Source of the DNA: Rhodoplanes tepidamans
Lineage (GTDB): Bacteria; Pseudomonadota; Alphaproteobacteria; Rhizobiales; Xanthobacteraceae
Assembly (NCBI RefSeq): GCF_030813915.1
Contig: NZ_JAUSUJ010000010.1
Span: forward strand, 62,001-126,000
Length of the DNA: 64,000 nt
Reading direction: 5' to 3'
The notes beneath the pieces were generated by a model. That model had not been told where the DNA came from and made no database searches. It worked only from the letters and a program-made list of their open reading frames with translations. This document shows, piece after piece, positions 28,173 through 42,141 of the stretch (positions are counted from its first letter, which is position 1; each line of letters begins with the position of its first letter). The position numbers and the translations under genes are program-made.

Positions 28173-28727
28173 CGCTTCTCTGGACCGGAGGTGCCGCCGT
28201 CAGGACGGCCGGCGACACGAAAAGGGGCGCGCCGGATCGCATGCGACGGCGCGAGGCGGAGCCTCTCGGGGCAGTCTGTGGGACGTCATGTCCGGGTCCG
28301 TTCCTGTGCGGGCGGCGCGTTTCCGGAAGGCGCGTCGCGCCTGCCGCGACCCCGCGGGCTGCCGGCGCCCCCGTGGCAATCCGCGTCCTTCCACCGTGAG
28401 GCGTGGACCGGCGGTCCTCTCTTAGCCGCTTTCGCCGGCGCACCCAAGCCTCGCCTCGCCATCGGCGGCCCGATCCCGGACCGTTTTACCGATCTCCTGT
28501 CCCGGAATGCGACGTTTCGGCCCGCCTGCGGCGACCCCGGTTAAGTCCTTGGAACGACTCTCGAACGAATCGCGGCCGAATCGCTGACTCGCACCGAGTC
28601 GAGATTCGTTCTCTCCCACATCTCGCGACCGCGACGGCCGCACCCCCTGCATCGTGTGGCGGGACGAATCGGCTCCGGCCGGTCTCGCAGCCCGACAGTT
28701 AACGCGGCGGCGAATCGGGTGCGCGGC
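28173..28727. other. Non-coding stretch upstream of the helicase gene
   Basis: About 555 bases between the helicase start (leftward) and the 3' end of the DUF3108 gene (leftward). Short overlapping frames on both strands are Arg/Pro-rich and mutually exclusive, with no domain. No tRNA, clear terminator or promoter is identified. Confidence 0.5.
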
Positions 28728-29582
28728 TCAGGGAATGCGCGCGCTGGTCGGGGTCGGCCGGGTGGAGCTCGGCAGCGAGACGAACTGGGTCGCCTCCAGC
28801 ACGCCGAGGCCGAACGGCGTCGGGATCATGATCTTGTAGGGCACCACCACGCGGGTGCCGGCGAGCGGCGCCATCCAGGCCTCGATCTCGCGCTGGCGCG
28901 TCAGATAGGTGATCGCGGGCCGGTCCGGCACGTAGCCGGCGATCGGCCGGAAGGCGACGGCGCAGACCGCCACCGGCCCGGCATAGCCACGCTCGGCCCG
29001 CACCGTCTCGAGCCGCTTGAACGACAGCTGCAGATCGAACCGCATCCGGCCGTCGAAGATCGCCAGCTTGCGGGCGCAGGCCTCCGGACCGACCGGCTGG
29101 GCGGCGCCCGGCACCCGGATCAGTGCCGCGCTCATCGGGTCGGTGACGCCGCGGCGATGCGCGTCGGTGACCGGCAGGCGCTCGGGCTGCGGCGGCGAGG
29201 GCGGCTCGACCGAGACGTCCTTGACGGTGCCGTTCTGCAGCACGATGCGCAGCTCCTCGGACTTCTTGTCCGAGGTGAGGCTGGACGCGTAGGTGGACGG
29301 TGAGAGATTGCCGTTGCGGACATGGCCGCGCGAGGCGCTCGACCCCTGCCCGCTGGCGAACAGGCGCACGATGCCGGCCGTGGTGCCGCTCGCCGCCGCC
29401 GTGTACTGGTCGTCGGCGATGTCGATCACCCAGGCGCCGCGACCGATCGGAATGCCGGCCAGCGTCGCGACGTAACGGGCGTCGAGCTTGCCCTGCGCCA
29501 TGGCCGGCTCCGCACCGCCGAGGCCGGCGATCGCGGCCAGTACGCAGAGGAGCGGGCGGGTGGCGAGACGGCCGGACGACAC
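28728..29582 (-). CDS. DUF3108 domain-containing exported protein
   Basis: A 284-residue protein with a cleavable signal peptide (about residues 1-29, ending AEPAMA-Q) followed by a DUF3108 beta-rich domain ([25 protein letters not shown] through [19 protein letters not shown]). Homologues are periplasmic and of unknown role. The start is GTG at 29582; no better-placed ATG exists. It is divergent from rpmB. Confidence 0.82.
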   Translation of the reverse strand: MSSGRLATRPLLCVLAAIAGLGGAEPAMAQGKLDARYVATLAGIPIGRGAWVIDIADDQYTAAASGTTAGIVRLFASGQGSSASRGHVRNGNLSPSTYASSLTSDKKSEELRIVLQNGTVKDVSVEPPSPPQPERLPVTDAHRRGVTDPMSAALIRVPGAAQPVGPEACARKLAIFDGRMRFDLQLSFKRLETVRAERGYAGPVAVCAVAFRPIAGYVPDRPAITYLTRQREIEAWMAPLAGTRVVVPYKIMIPTPFGLGVLEATQFVSLPSSTRPTPTSARIP

Positions 29583-29716
29583 GTGGGTCGGATCCTCGCA
29601 GGGCGTTTGGCGATGGGCGGCAGCCCGACCTGTGTCGGGGTCGAATACGTCGTTTCTATGATGTTTCCGCAGGGTGGACCGGCCCGAAACGACCGTGCTT
29701 TCGGCCGGGCGGACGC

Positions 29717-29745
29717 TTGACGCCCCCGCCCGCCCTCTCTATACG
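29717..29745 (+). promoter_or_regulatory. Sigma-70-like promoter for rpmB
   Basis: TTGACG (29717-29722), a 17-base spacer and TATACG (29740-29745) lie about 83 bases upstream of the rpmB ATG. This is a near-consensus housekeeping promoter in a GC-rich background. Confidence 0.6.
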
Positions 29746-29827
29746 TCCGCGATCCCAGATCGAGCTTCGCTCGCGTCCGGTCCCGCGCGCGCGTGGATGG
29801 GCGGAATTACAGATCATCGAGGTTTCC

Positions 29828-30139
29828 ATGTCGCGACGATGCGAACTGACCGGGAAAGGGGCGCTCGTCGGCCACACGGTCAGCCATTCCAACATCAAGA
29901 CCAAGCGGCGCTTCCTGCCGAACCTGGTGAACGTCACGCTGCAGTCCGAGGCGCTCGGACGGGGCGTGCGGCTGCGCATCTCGGCCAACGCGCTGAAGAG
30001 CGTCGACCACCGGGGCGGCCTCGACGCCTTCCTGCTCAAGGCCCGCGACACCGAGCTGTCGCCGCGTGCCCTGCTGCTCAAGCGCCAGGTCTCCAAGAAG
30101 GCCGTCGCCGAGAAGGCCGAGGCCCCGGCCGCGAGCTGA
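29828..30139 (+). CDS. rpmB: 50S ribosomal protein L28
   Basis: A 103-residue L28 protein. It starts [16 protein letters not shown], with the family motif [16 protein letters not shown] and [18 protein letters not shown]. It has the usual alphaproteobacterial length with an Ala/Lys-rich tail. The start is ATG at 29828 with GAGG upstream. A terminator at 30181-30219 shows it is monocistronic. Confidence 0.97.
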   Translation: MSRRCELTGKGALVGHTVSHSNIKTKRRFLPNLVNVTLQSEALGRGVRLRISANALKSVDHRGGLDAFLLKARDTELSPRALLLKRQVSKKAVAEKAEAPAAS

Positions 30140-30180
30140 GGCGGACGCCGGGCCGGTCCCGACCGCGCCGTCACCGATCG

Positions 30181-30219
30181 AAACGCCCCGCGCGGACACT
30201 CCGCCGGGGCGTTTTCTTT
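30181..30219 (+). terminator. Intrinsic terminator of rpmB
   Basis: ACGCCCCG (30183-30190) pairs with CGGGGCGT (30205-30212) across a 14-base loop and is followed by TTTTCTTTTT. It lies 42 bases after the rpmB stop. Confidence 0.85.
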
Positions 30220-30318
30220 TTCGGCCGGGCTGTCGCCGTCGGCTGGCCGTCGCGTTGTCGCCGTGCCCGTCATGGCTTACGGTGCCGGGCCGAGCGACGC
30301 GGACCTGCGGAGCCTGCG

Positions 30319-30936
30319 ATGGGTGTCGAACCTCACGAGCCGGCACGACCCGGGCGGATGTCGGGCGAGGCGTTCCGCCGGTTCCAGGACGGCCGCCCCG
30401 ATCACGAGCGCTGGGAGCTGATCGCCGGTGTTCCGATGATGATGACGCCACCGACGATCGCCCACAACCGCATCGCCGGAAACCTCGAACGGCTGCTGAA
30501 CGACGCCCTCGCCGGCCACGACCGCACCCGCCTCGCGACCCAGCGTCCCGGCCTCGATCTCGGCTCGGGCGACTTCCGCCCCGAGCCCGACGTCGGCGTG
30601 ATCGACGCCGACTACGCGGCCGGCCAGCGCTTCGTCGAACGCGCCTTCCTGCTCGCCGAGATCGTCTCCGACTCCGACGACGTGCGCGTGCCCGGCACCG
30701 ACCGCGCCTGGATCGAGGTGAAGCGGGACATCTATCTCGCGCATCCCGCCTGCGAGGCCGTGCTGATCGTCGAGCAGGAGCGGATCGAGGTGCGGGTCTT
30801 TTCGCGCGGCGCCGAGGGCTGGATCGCGCAGACCCTGGGCCCGGACGAGGAGACGCTGTCGCTGCCCGGGTTCGGCCTCGCCTGCCCGGTCGCTGCGCTC
30901 TACGAGGGCACGCCGCTCAGGCCGCGGCGCCGGTAA
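30319..30936 (+). CDS. Uma2-family endonuclease (DUF820)
   Basis: A 205-residue protein of the Uma2/DUF820 PD-(D/E)xK nuclease-like family. Conserved features are ERWELIAGVPMMM, the acidic PEPDVGVID, the LLAEIVSDSD active-site strand and a following EVKRDIYLAH. Cellular roles are unclear; members are abundant in cyanobacteria and scattered in proteobacteria. The start is ATG at 30319. It borders the photosynthesis cluster and is convergent with puhE (40 bases between stops). Confidence 0.8.
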   Translation: MGVEPHEPARPGRMSGEAFRRFQDGRPDHERWELIAGVPMMMTPPTIAHNRIAGNLERLLNDALAGHDRTRLATQRPGLDLGSGDFRPEPDVGVIDADYAAGQRFVERAFLLAEIVSDSDDVRVPGTDRAWIEVKRDIYLAHPACEAVLIVEQERIEVRVFSRGAEGWIAQTLGPDEETLSLPGFGLACPVAALYEGTPLRPRRR

Positions 30937-30976
30937 GGCCTGGACGCACCTCCGGGCGAGCCGAGCTCCGCCCTCC

Positions 30977-32008
30977 CTACCCGTGCGGCGGCACCGCCAC
31001 GGGGGCGGGCCGGACCCGCAGGGCGCGCTCGTCGGGCGTGCGGTCGAGCGTCACGGTCAGGGTGGTGGCGCCGGTGCGGACGACGCGACGGGCCCGGCGG
31101 GCCGGCTCGGCCGGCGCCGCTGCGCCCTCGCGGAGCGCCGCCTCCGGACCGGCCGCCATGGCGACGTCGTCGGCCCGCGGCCGGCCGCCGGCGCGCCGGC
31201 CGGCCCGGCGCGAGCCGTTGCGGCGCGGGTCGAGGCGGCGGAACCACTCGCGCGACTTCAGGCCCCAGCGCCACAGCGGCACCACCGACATCGGCATCAC
31301 CAGGAACCAGTGCTCCAGGATCGCCAGTACCATCAGGGTGACGACGAAGGTGAGGCCGGCGGCCTGGTGCGGATCCGTGGCGGCGAGCTGCGAAGCCTGC
31401 ACGGCCAGCACCGTGGCGATCACGGTCGACGCCGTGACGGTGAACGGGAACAGCCAGTTCATCGGCCGCTTGCGGAAGTAGCCCTTCATGTAGGCGAGAT
31501 GGTCGGGCAGGAACTCCTCGGTGAGATTGGGCACGCCGAGGAAGATGTTGAGCTTGGTCGAGAGCCGCATCAGCCACAGGATCATGAAGGTCCAGGTGCC
31601 GACCTGGTTGGGCTCGCCCCAGCTCGCCGCGGCGACCAGCACGGCCGACACGATGATCCCGATCTCGTGATACAGGATCGCCTCGACCGCGTGGACGAAG
31701 TGGCGCCACCCCTTGCAGCCCGGCGGGCACGCGGTGGTGCGCGGCCCGGTGACGTAGCCCATCAGGAACGTGATCTCGTTGAAGCCCCAGACGATCAGCC
31801 CGCATGTGAAGGTGCAGTAGGCGCCGAACACGGTCATGTCGTGGCTCGACGCCGCGATCCCCCACAGCGCGAGGCAGTACAGCACCGCGGCGGCCGCGAT
31901 GCTGTACGGGAACGTCTTCCGCGGCAGCCCGTCGAGGAACAGGATCACGCCCGTGCTGAACCACCACACGAACAGGGTGTACAGGATCGGGATGCCGTAA
32001 TGGGTCAC
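30977..32008 (-). CDS. puhE: Photosynthetic complex assembly protein PuhE
   Basis: A 343-residue integral membrane protein (DUF3623) with about seven to eight predicted helices in residues 1-250 and a basic Arg/Ala-rich cytoplasmic tail. PuhE influences reaction-centre/LH1 assembly and bacteriochlorophyll levels in Rhodobacter. It starts at GTG 32008, 18 bases after acsF, with GAGGAT upstream. It is the last gene of the leftward bchF-puhE block and marks the edge of the photosynthesis cluster here. Confidence 0.9.
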   Translation of the reverse strand: MTHYGIPILYTLFVWWFSTGVILFLDGLPRKTFPYSIAAAAVLYCLALWGIAASSHDMTVFGAYCTFTCGLIVWGFNEITFLMGYVTGPRTTACPPGCKGWRHFVHAVEAILYHEIGIIVSAVLVAAASWGEPNQVGTWTFMILWLMRLSTKLNIFLGVPNLTEEFLPDHLAYMKGYFRKRPMNWLFPFTVTASTVIATVLAVQASQLAATDPHQAAGLTFVVTLMVLAILEHWFLVMPMSVVPLWRWGLKSREWFRRLDPRRNGSRRAGRRAGGRPRADDVAMAAGPEAALREGAAAPAEPARRARRVVRTGATTLTVTLDRTPDERALRVRPAPVAVPPHG

Positions 32009-32026
32009 GCGGCGGATCCTCGGTCG

Positions 32027-33112
32027 CTACCAGGCGGGAGCGAGACGCACCCGCTCCGGCAGGGTGTTGGGCTTCACGGGCAGCAGATAGAGCCGGGCCA
32101 GCGTCCAGGCGCCGACGGCGCCGAGGCGGACCCGGCTGAGTGCGCCGACGAGGCCGCCGCGCGCGCGTGCCGCCGCGCCGTCCTCGGCGATCCGCCACAG
32201 CGTGTCGAGGCCGGCCTTGAACTCGGGCCGGTCGATGTCGAGCTCGAGCGGAAAGACCTGGCGGGAGATCTCGGTCGTCTTGCGGAACACCTCGAAGTCG
32301 TAGGTCGTCGGGTCCATCCCGATCGCCTTGTGGAACTCCGGCCGCATGTGGTCGCGCACATACATCGTGGCGAACACGGCGAGCAGGAAGAACCGGATCC
32401 ACAGCTTGTTGAGCCCGGAGATCAGGCTCGGATCGGCGCGCATCAGCAGCGCGAAGGCTTCGCCGTGGCGGAACTCGTCGTTGCACCACTTCTCGAACCA
32501 CTTGAAGATCGGATGGAAGCGGCGGTCGGGGTGGCGCTCGAGCTGGCGATAGATGGTGATGTAGCGGGCGTAGCCGATCTTCTCCGACAGATAGGTCGCG
32601 TAGAAGATGAACTTCGGCCGGAAATACGTGTACTTCTTGGCGCGGCTGAGGAAGCCGAGATCGACCCCGATGCCGAAGTCCTTCAGCGCGTCGTTGATGA
32701 AGCCGGCGTGGCGCGCCTCGTCGCGGCTCATGTAGGTGAAGAGATCGCGCACGTCGGGATTCTTGATGCGCTTCTTGATCTCGGCATAGAGCACGCAGCC
32801 GGAGAACTCGGCGGTGAGCGACGAGACGAGGAAGTCGACGAACTCCTGGCGCAGCCCGTCGGGCAGAGCATCGAGGTCGGCCTTCCATTCGGCATCGCGG
32901 GTGAAGTGGCCCTTGTTGTGGTCGGCGCGCAGCTCCGCCAGCATCGCCTCCCACTCGGCCCGCACCGCGCTGACGTCGAGCCGGTCCATGGCACCGTAGT
33001 CGGTGGTGTAGAATCGCGGGCTCAGGATCGTGTCCTGCCTGGCCAGATCCGTCGTGCTCGCCGGATCCGTCGTCATCCGGATCGCTCCGGCGCCGCCTTC
33101 CATCGGTATCAT
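32027..33112 (-). CDS. acsF: Aerobic Mg-protoporphyrin IX monomethyl ester oxidative cyclase
   Basis: A 361-residue diiron oxygenase that forms the fifth (E) ring of bacteriochlorophyll using O2. The carboxylate-bridged iron motifs are visible as [10 protein letters not shown] and [11 protein letters not shown], with a further Glu in LTAEFSGC. Its presence implies an oxygen-dependent cyclase route, whether or not a BchE exists outside the window. The start is ATG at 33112 with GGGAGG five bases upstream, overlapping the orf100 stop (ATGA). Confidence 0.95.
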   Translation of the reverse strand: MIPMEGGAGAIRMTTDPASTTDLARQDTILSPRFYTTDYGAMDRLDVSAVRAEWEAMLAELRADHNKGHFTRDAEWKADLDALPDGLRQEFVDFLVSSLTAEFSGCVLYAEIKKRIKNPDVRDLFTYMSRDEARHAGFINDALKDFGIGVDLGFLSRAKKYTYFRPKFIFYATYLSEKIGYARYITIYRQLERHPDRRFHPIFKWFEKWCNDEFRHGEAFALLMRADPSLISGLNKLWIRFFLLAVFATMYVRDHMRPEFHKAIGMDPTTYDFEVFRKTTEISRQVFPLELDIDRPEFKAGLDTLWRIAEDGAAARARGGLVGALSRVRLGAVGAWTLARLYLLPVKPNTLPERVRLAPAW

Positions 33113-33411
33113 TTGGTCCTCCCGGGGGAAAAGCCGACTTCGTAGAGTTCGGTCAGCTCGAAGTACCCGGCGAGGCGCGCCATCAGGCGCTCCACCCGTC
33201 CGGCCAGGACCACGGTGGCCCGGCTGTGGACGATGGTGCTCTCGCCGAAAGGGATCGACGTCGGGGCGTCGTGGACGATCACCTCGTCGCCCGGCTCGAT
33301 CTCTATCCCCTGGAGGTCCACATGAGCGTGCAGGCTGTCCGCCGTCCGCTCGATCTCGATCGTGCACGGCACCTCGACGACGCGCCGTCCGCGTTTCCAT
33401 GCTCCGATCAT
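33109..33411 (-). CDS. Small conserved photosynthesis-cluster protein between puhC and acsF, unknown function
   Basis: A 100-residue soluble protein ([16 protein letters not shown]...) with a predicted beta-rich core ([32 protein letters not shown]) and a helical C-terminus. It overlaps puhC by ATGA at its start and acsF by ATGA at its end, so it is translated with them. I recall an equivalent unnamed frame at this position in related phototrophs. A role with AcsF or reaction-centre assembly is inferred from location only. Confidence 0.75.
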   Translation of the reverse strand: MIGAWKRGRRVVEVPCTIEIERTADSLHAHVDLQGIEIEPGDEVIVHDAPTSIPFGESTIVHSRATVVLAGRVERLMARLAGYFELTELYEVGFSPGRTK

Positions 33412-33875
33412 CGGGCTCCGTCCCGTCCCTGGAGGAAGCGGCCGAACGCCTCGGCATTGGTGACGCCGAAGGCCGACAGCTCGACATGCCGCCCGGTGCT
33501 CGGGTCGTCGAGCGACAGGCGCCCGTCGGTCCACCGGGTGAGACGGAACGGCAGCTCGACGCCGATGTCCTGGCGCCGGCGCTCGCGGGCGAAGCCGCGT
33601 AGCGTGCCGCGAATGAAATTGTCCTGGCCGGAGGCGAGCGCGCCGACGGTGCGCCCGTCGGCCGCGTCGACCACCGCCACGGTGCCGTCCGGCCGGTCGA
33701 CGAAGCGCAGGTCGCGCATCGCCACCGCCACGGCGGCCGCGGGATCGGGCGGCGCCCCGGTCGGCACCGTTCCGACGCCGCGCGAGACCCCGACCGCGAC
33801 CAGCACGAAGACCAGCAGGGCCGCTGCACCGAGCAGCGGGCCGCGCGGGAACGGCCGGCGCGCGAGGTCGCTCAT
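33408..33875 (-). CDS. puhC: Photosynthetic complex assembly protein PuhC
   Basis: A 155-residue protein with one N-terminal transmembrane helix (about 12-33) and a periplasmic domain ([17 protein letters not shown]..., [15 protein letters not shown]) typical of PuhC, which aids RC-LH1 assembly. The start is ATG at 33875 with GGAG upstream, 13 bases after puhB. The 3' end overlaps the next gene by 4 bases. The call rests on both sequence and gene order. Confidence 0.88.
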   Translation of the reverse strand: MSDLARRPFPRGPLLGAAALLVFVLVAVGVSRGVGTVPTGAPPDPAAAVAVAMRDLRFVDRPDGTVAVVDAADGRTVGALASGQDNFIRGTLRGFARERRRQDIGVELPFRLTRWTDGRLSLDDPSTGRHVELSAFGVTNAEAFGRFLQGRDGAR

Positions 33876-33888
33876 GAGGCGCTCCGTG

Positions 33889-34548
33889 TCACGCCGCGGC
33901 GCTCGAGGCCTGCGGCAGATCCGGTGTTGCGGGGCTCGACGCGTCGGCGCCCGCCGGCGGACGCTCGGCTCCCGACCGCGCGGCGAGCGCACGGGCGAGG
34001 AGCTCGGCGACCTGCGCGGCCTCCGCGACGACGCGCAGCATCGGCTGCGGCCGCCGCAGGTGCCACGGCCGGGCGTGCGGCCACAGGATCGGATAGGCGA
34101 TCTTGGTGCCGCCGGTGAGGACCACCGGGATGTCGCCCGAGCCGTCGCGATAGAGGCGCAGCGCCGCCGAGCCGATGTGCTTGAACGGAATGTTCAGGGT
34201 CATCGGAAAGGCGACGCCGTATTGCAGGACGATCCGGCGGGACGTGATCGTGTAGGTCGTGGTCCGCCGGACCAGATAGGCGAACAGCCCCAGGATGCCG
34301 ACCGCGGCGAGCGCGAGCGGCACCACCCACAAGGCCGCGACGACGGCCCCCGCGAGGGAGCCCCCGTCCGCATAGCTGGCCGCGCCGACCCACAGGACGA
34401 TCGCCGCGAAATAGACGGCGACCTTCCGGACGTGGAAGACGTGCACGGCCAGCGGCGCCAGCAGCGGCGCGCCCCGCCAGAGGATCTCCTCACCGTCGGG
34501 AAGAGACTCCGGCAGGGGCCGGGGTGCCCAGGGCTTCAGCCATCTCAC
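33889..34548 (-). CDS. puhB: Reaction-centre assembly protein PuhB
   Basis: A 219-residue membrane protein with three predicted helices (about 35-60, 62-95) followed by a PH-like domain (TTYTITSRRIVLQYGVAFPMTLNIPF). PuhB promotes reaction-centre assembly. It starts at GTG 34548, giving the normal opening VRWLKPWAPRPLPE and a GTGA overlap with the puhA stop. The C-terminal 30 residues are Ala/Pro-rich. Confidence 0.9.
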   Translation of the reverse strand: MRWLKPWAPRPLPESLPDGEEILWRGAPLLAPLAVHVFHVRKVAVYFAAIVLWVGAASYADGGSLAGAVVAALWVVPLALAAVGILGLFAYLVRRTTTYTITSRRIVLQYGVAFPMTLNIPFKHIGSAALRLYRDGSGDIPVVLTGGTKIAYPILWPHARPWHLRRPQPMLRVVAEAAQVAELLARALAARSGAERPPAGADASSPATPDLPQASSAAA

Positions 34549-35327
34549 AGCAGCGGCTCCGCCCGTTCCGGGGTGGCGTACAGCTTGCCGCCGGCGAAGT
34601 AGGCCGAGATCTTGTCCTCCTCGAGCGCCGTGATCTGGTTCGGGCTCTTGATCGACGGGACGCCGGCGAACTGGCTCGCCAGCACGGCCGGGACCGAGAG
34701 CTCCTTGCGGTCCGCGTGCACATAGGCGAACACGGCCGGCAGCATCACGGTCTTGCCGCCCTTGCCGCCGAGCGCCACCTCGTAGTAGCGCACGATCGGC
34801 TCGGCGCGGTCGATCCACAGCTCGGTGACCACCCCGGCGGCTTCGCCGTCGGCCGCGATCACGGTCATGCCGCGCGGATCGGGATCGTTCTCCTCGACCC
34901 AGTGGTCGGTGGCGACGCGCAGCGGCACGATGCGGTTCTCGCCTTCCCAGGTGAGATCCGGATGATCGGCGCGGTCCGCATAGGCGGCCGGGCCGACGCC
35001 GGTCTTCATCGGGTCGCCGACCGGCTCGAACGGCGAGCCGGCATGCGGGCCGGGCCGGACGCGGGTGTCGATCACCAGCGGCGCGTAGGACGGCACCGTG
35101 ACGGTGGCGCCGCTCGCCAGCAGATAGGTCTTGGGCTCCGGCGGCCGCGGCCAGCCGACCACCTCGACCTGCCCGCCCGAGGCGACGGTGCGATCGGAAT
35201 CGAGCGGGTAGCCTTCGCGCTTGTCCTCGCGCCGGAGATAGAAAATCAGCCCGGCGAAAAAGATCCAGAAGGCGTAGAGAACGACTTGGGCGACGTCCAT
35301 GTATCCAGTGAAGGCGCCGGTTTGCAT
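34545..35327 (-). CDS. puhA: Photosynthetic reaction centre H subunit
   Basis: A 260-residue H subunit with one transmembrane helix (about 11-31, DVAQVVLYAFWIFFAGLIFYLRR) and a cytoplasmic PRC-barrel domain that caps L and M and governs proton entry to QB. The start MQTGAFTGYMDVAQ is canonical; ATG at 35327 with GGAGG upstream. It lies 23 bases downstream of lhaA in the superoperon. Confidence 0.96.
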   Translation of the reverse strand: MQTGAFTGYMDVAQVVLYAFWIFFAGLIFYLRREDKREGYPLDSDRTVASGGQVEVVGWPRPPEPKTYLLASGATVTVPSYAPLVIDTRVRPGPHAGSPFEPVGDPMKTGVGPAAYADRADHPDLTWEGENRIVPLRVATDHWVEENDPDPRGMTVIAADGEAAGVVTELWIDRAEPIVRYYEVALGGKGGKTVMLPAVFAYVHADRKELSVPAVLASQFAGVPSIKSPNQITALEEDKISAYFAGGKLYATPERAEPLL

Positions 35328-35350
35328 GAAAGACCTCCGCGCAATGACGG

Positions 35351-36799
35351 CTAGCCGGGAAATTCGGCCAGACCGAACTTCAGGGAAGATTGCCCTTTCT
35401 CGCCCGCGGGACGAACGAGCGGTCCGATGGCAATCAGGGTGATGAACAGCAGTCCGATTTCGATGTGGTAGACGAAGCCGTAGGCGGCCGAGACGTCGGA
35501 GAGCGCCGCCCCCAGCCGGCCGCTGGTGGCGAGATCCGCGACGACGTCGCGGATGGCGCCGCCGATCGCGATGGCGAGCCCGGCCGAGGTCGCCTGCACG
35601 GCGCCCCAGGCGCCGAGCGCCAGCCCGCTCTCGCCCTCGCGGCCGAGCGACATCGCCGCCGTGAGGGTGCCGACCGAGAACAGCCCGGCGCCGAAGCCGA
35701 TCAGCGCCGTGCCGACCCGGAACAGCATCGGCGAATCGGTGGGCGCCGAGAAGATGACGGCCGAGAACGCCACGACGCCGGCGACCGCCCCCCAGCCGGC
35801 GAGACGGTAGGGATCGACGCCGCGGGAGAGCAGGCGTGCGGCGAGCCCGAAGCCGAACAGGCTGCCGGCCGACATCAGGGCGGTCAGCGCCGTGGTGGCC
35901 CCGACCGTGAGATGCAGGACCTGCCCGCCGTAAGGCTCGAGCAGGATGTCCTGCATGGAGAAACCCGCGGTGCCGCAGCCGACGGCGACCAGCACGCGGG
36001 TCGATCGTCCGCCCCGGCAGAACGCCTGCCAGGACTCGCGGAACGACGGCGTGGGCCCGTCGCGCCGGGTGCGCGACGGGTCGCGCGGCTCCTGCTTCCA
36101 CAGCGCCACGCTGTTGAGGATCATGGTGACCAGCGCGGCGCCCTGGATCATCTGGATCAGGCGCAGCGGGCTGAAGTCGGTGAGCCACTGGCCGTAGACC
36201 AGCGAGGCCCCGACCATGCCGACGAGCAGCATCACGTAGAGGAAGGCGACGACGCGCGGCCGCTTGTCCTCGGGCGCGAGGTCGGTGGCGAGCGCCAGGC
36301 CCGCCGTCTGGGTGGTGTGCAGGCCGGCGCCGACCAGCAGGAAGGCGAGCGCGGCGCCGAGATGGCCGATCCAGGTGGGCCCGTGCGAGTCGCCGGTGAG
36401 GATCAGGAGCGCGAACGGCATGATAGCGAAGCCGCCGAACTGCAGCATCGTGCCGCCCCAGATGTAGGGGACGCGGCGCCAGCCCAGCGCCGAGCGGCGA
36501 TTGTCGGACTTGAAGCCGATCAGCGCGCGGAACGGCGCGAACACCAGCGGCAGCGACACCATCAGGGCGACCAGCCAGCTCGGCACGCCCATCTCGACGA
36601 TCATGACGCGGTTGAGGGTGCCGTTGAGCAGCACCATCGCCATGCCGACCGACACCTGGAACAGCGACAGCCGGAGCAGCCGGCTCATCGGCAGCTCCTT
36701 GGTGGAGACGTCGGCGAACGGCAGGAACTGCGGCCCGAGCGTCCCGAGGATCGCCAGGAATGCGTTTCCGGTTTTTCCGACGCGCCGTTTGGTCGTCAT
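35351..36799 (-). CDS. lhaA: Light-harvesting 1 assembly factor LhaA (PucC/BCD family)
   Basis: A 482-residue MFS-like membrane protein with about 12 helices. It belongs to the PucC/LhaA/Bch2 family, with VMIVEMGVPSWLVALMVSLPL, LIGFKSDNRRSALGWRRVPYIW and SMQDILLEPYGG typical of LhaA. It is needed for LH1 formation. The ATG at 36799 overlaps the bchM stop. A second family member is encoded at 49295. Confidence 0.92.
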   Translation of the reverse strand: MTTKRRVGKTGNAFLAILGTLGPQFLPFADVSTKELPMSRLLRLSLFQVSVGMAMVLLNGTLNRVMIVEMGVPSWLVALMVSLPLVFAPFRALIGFKSDNRRSALGWRRVPYIWGGTMLQFGGFAIMPFALLILTGDSHGPTWIGHLGAALAFLLVGAGLHTTQTAGLALATDLAPEDKRPRVVAFLYVMLLVGMVGASLVYGQWLTDFSPLRLIQMIQGAALVTMILNSVALWKQEPRDPSRTRRDGPTPSFRESWQAFCRGGRSTRVLVAVGCGTAGFSMQDILLEPYGGQVLHLTVGATTALTALMSAGSLFGFGLAARLLSRGVDPYRLAGWGAVAGVVAFSAVIFSAPTDSPMLFRVGTALIGFGAGLFSVGTLTAAMSLGREGESGLALGAWGAVQATSAGLAIAIGGAIRDVVADLATSGRLGAALSDVSAAYGFVYHIEIGLLFITLIAIGPLVRPAGEKGQSSLKFGLAEFPG

Positions 36800-37494
36800 G
36801 ACGGCAGCAACTCCAGGGCTTGCGACGTGTAGAACCCGACCGCGATGCGCCGCGTGCGGCCGGTGCGCCAGCCCGCGAAGGCCGGCTCGGCGGCGATCAG
36901 CTCGCGCAGCCGCTCCTCGCGGACCGGCTCGATCGAGGGCGCCCGATCGCTGCGCGGGAAGAAGCCGCCGACGAAGTGCATCATGGCGAGCGCCGGCGTG
37001 CGCGGCGCGAAGGTGAACACCATCGACCGGTCGGTGCGGGCGACCAGACCGGCGATCGCGCGCGCCGCGTCCTCGGCCCGGTAGTGGATCAGCGAGTCCA
37101 TCGCGACGACGTGGTCGAAGCGGCCGAAGTCGGGCGACAGCATGTCGCCGGCCACGAACGTCACCTTACCGGCGAGATCGCGCGGGATTCGCTCACGGGC
37201 GAGGTCGAGCAGCGTCGGCGAGAGGTCGATGGCGACCACCTCGGCCCCGCGGCGCGCCGCCTCGATCGACAGCATGCCGGGACCGCAGCCGGCGTCGAGG
37301 ATGCGGCGGCCGGAGAGGTCGTCGGGCAGCCACGAGAGCAGCGTCGCGCGCATGTCGTCGCGGCCCTTGCGCACCGTCGCCCGGATGCCGGAGACCGGCG
37401 CGTCCGAGGTGAGCCGCGCCCAGGCGTCGGCCGCCGTGCGATCGAAATAGGCCTCGATCTCGCCGCGTCGCTCCTGGTAGGTCCCGCTCTGCAT
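36796..37494 (-). CDS. bchM: Mg-protoporphyrin IX O-methyltransferase
   Basis: A 232-residue SAM-dependent methyltransferase that makes Mg-protoporphyrin IX monomethyl ester, the substrate of AcsF. The SAM-binding motif is ILDAGCGPGMLSIEAARRG and a conserved FAPRTPALAMMHFVGGFFPRSDRAP segment follows. The start is ATG at 37494 (MQSGTYQERR). It lies 82 bases downstream of bchL; that spacer holds a tandem 15-base repeat. Confidence 0.94.
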   Translation of the reverse strand: MQSGTYQERRGEIEAYFDRTAADAWARLTSDAPVSGIRATVRKGRDDMRATLLSWLPDDLSGRRILDAGCGPGMLSIEAARRGAEVVAIDLSPTLLDLARERIPRDLAGKVTFVAGDMLSPDFGRFDHVVAMDSLIHYRAEDAARAIAGLVARTDRSMVFTFAPRTPALAMMHFVGGFFPRSDRAPSIEPVREERLRELIAAEPAFAGWRTGRTRRIAVGFYTSQALELLPS

Positions 37495-37510
37495 CGCCGG
37501 TGTCCTGGTC

Positions 37511-37540
37511 CCTGTCCTTCGTGTGCCTGTCCTTCGTGTG
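37511..37540. repeat. Perfect tandem duplication of a 15-mer in the bchL-bchM spacer
   Basis: CCTGTCCTTCGTGTG occurs twice head-to-tail (37511-37525 and 37526-37540) within the 82-base gap between bchL and bchM. It lies outside both coding frames and looks like a recent slippage duplication. Confidence 0.8.
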
Positions 37541-37576
37541 CCGCGCCGGCATGCGCCGGTCGCGCACGTCCCCCGA

Positions 37577-42115
<4,539 letters not shown>

Positions 42116-42141
<26 letters not shown>

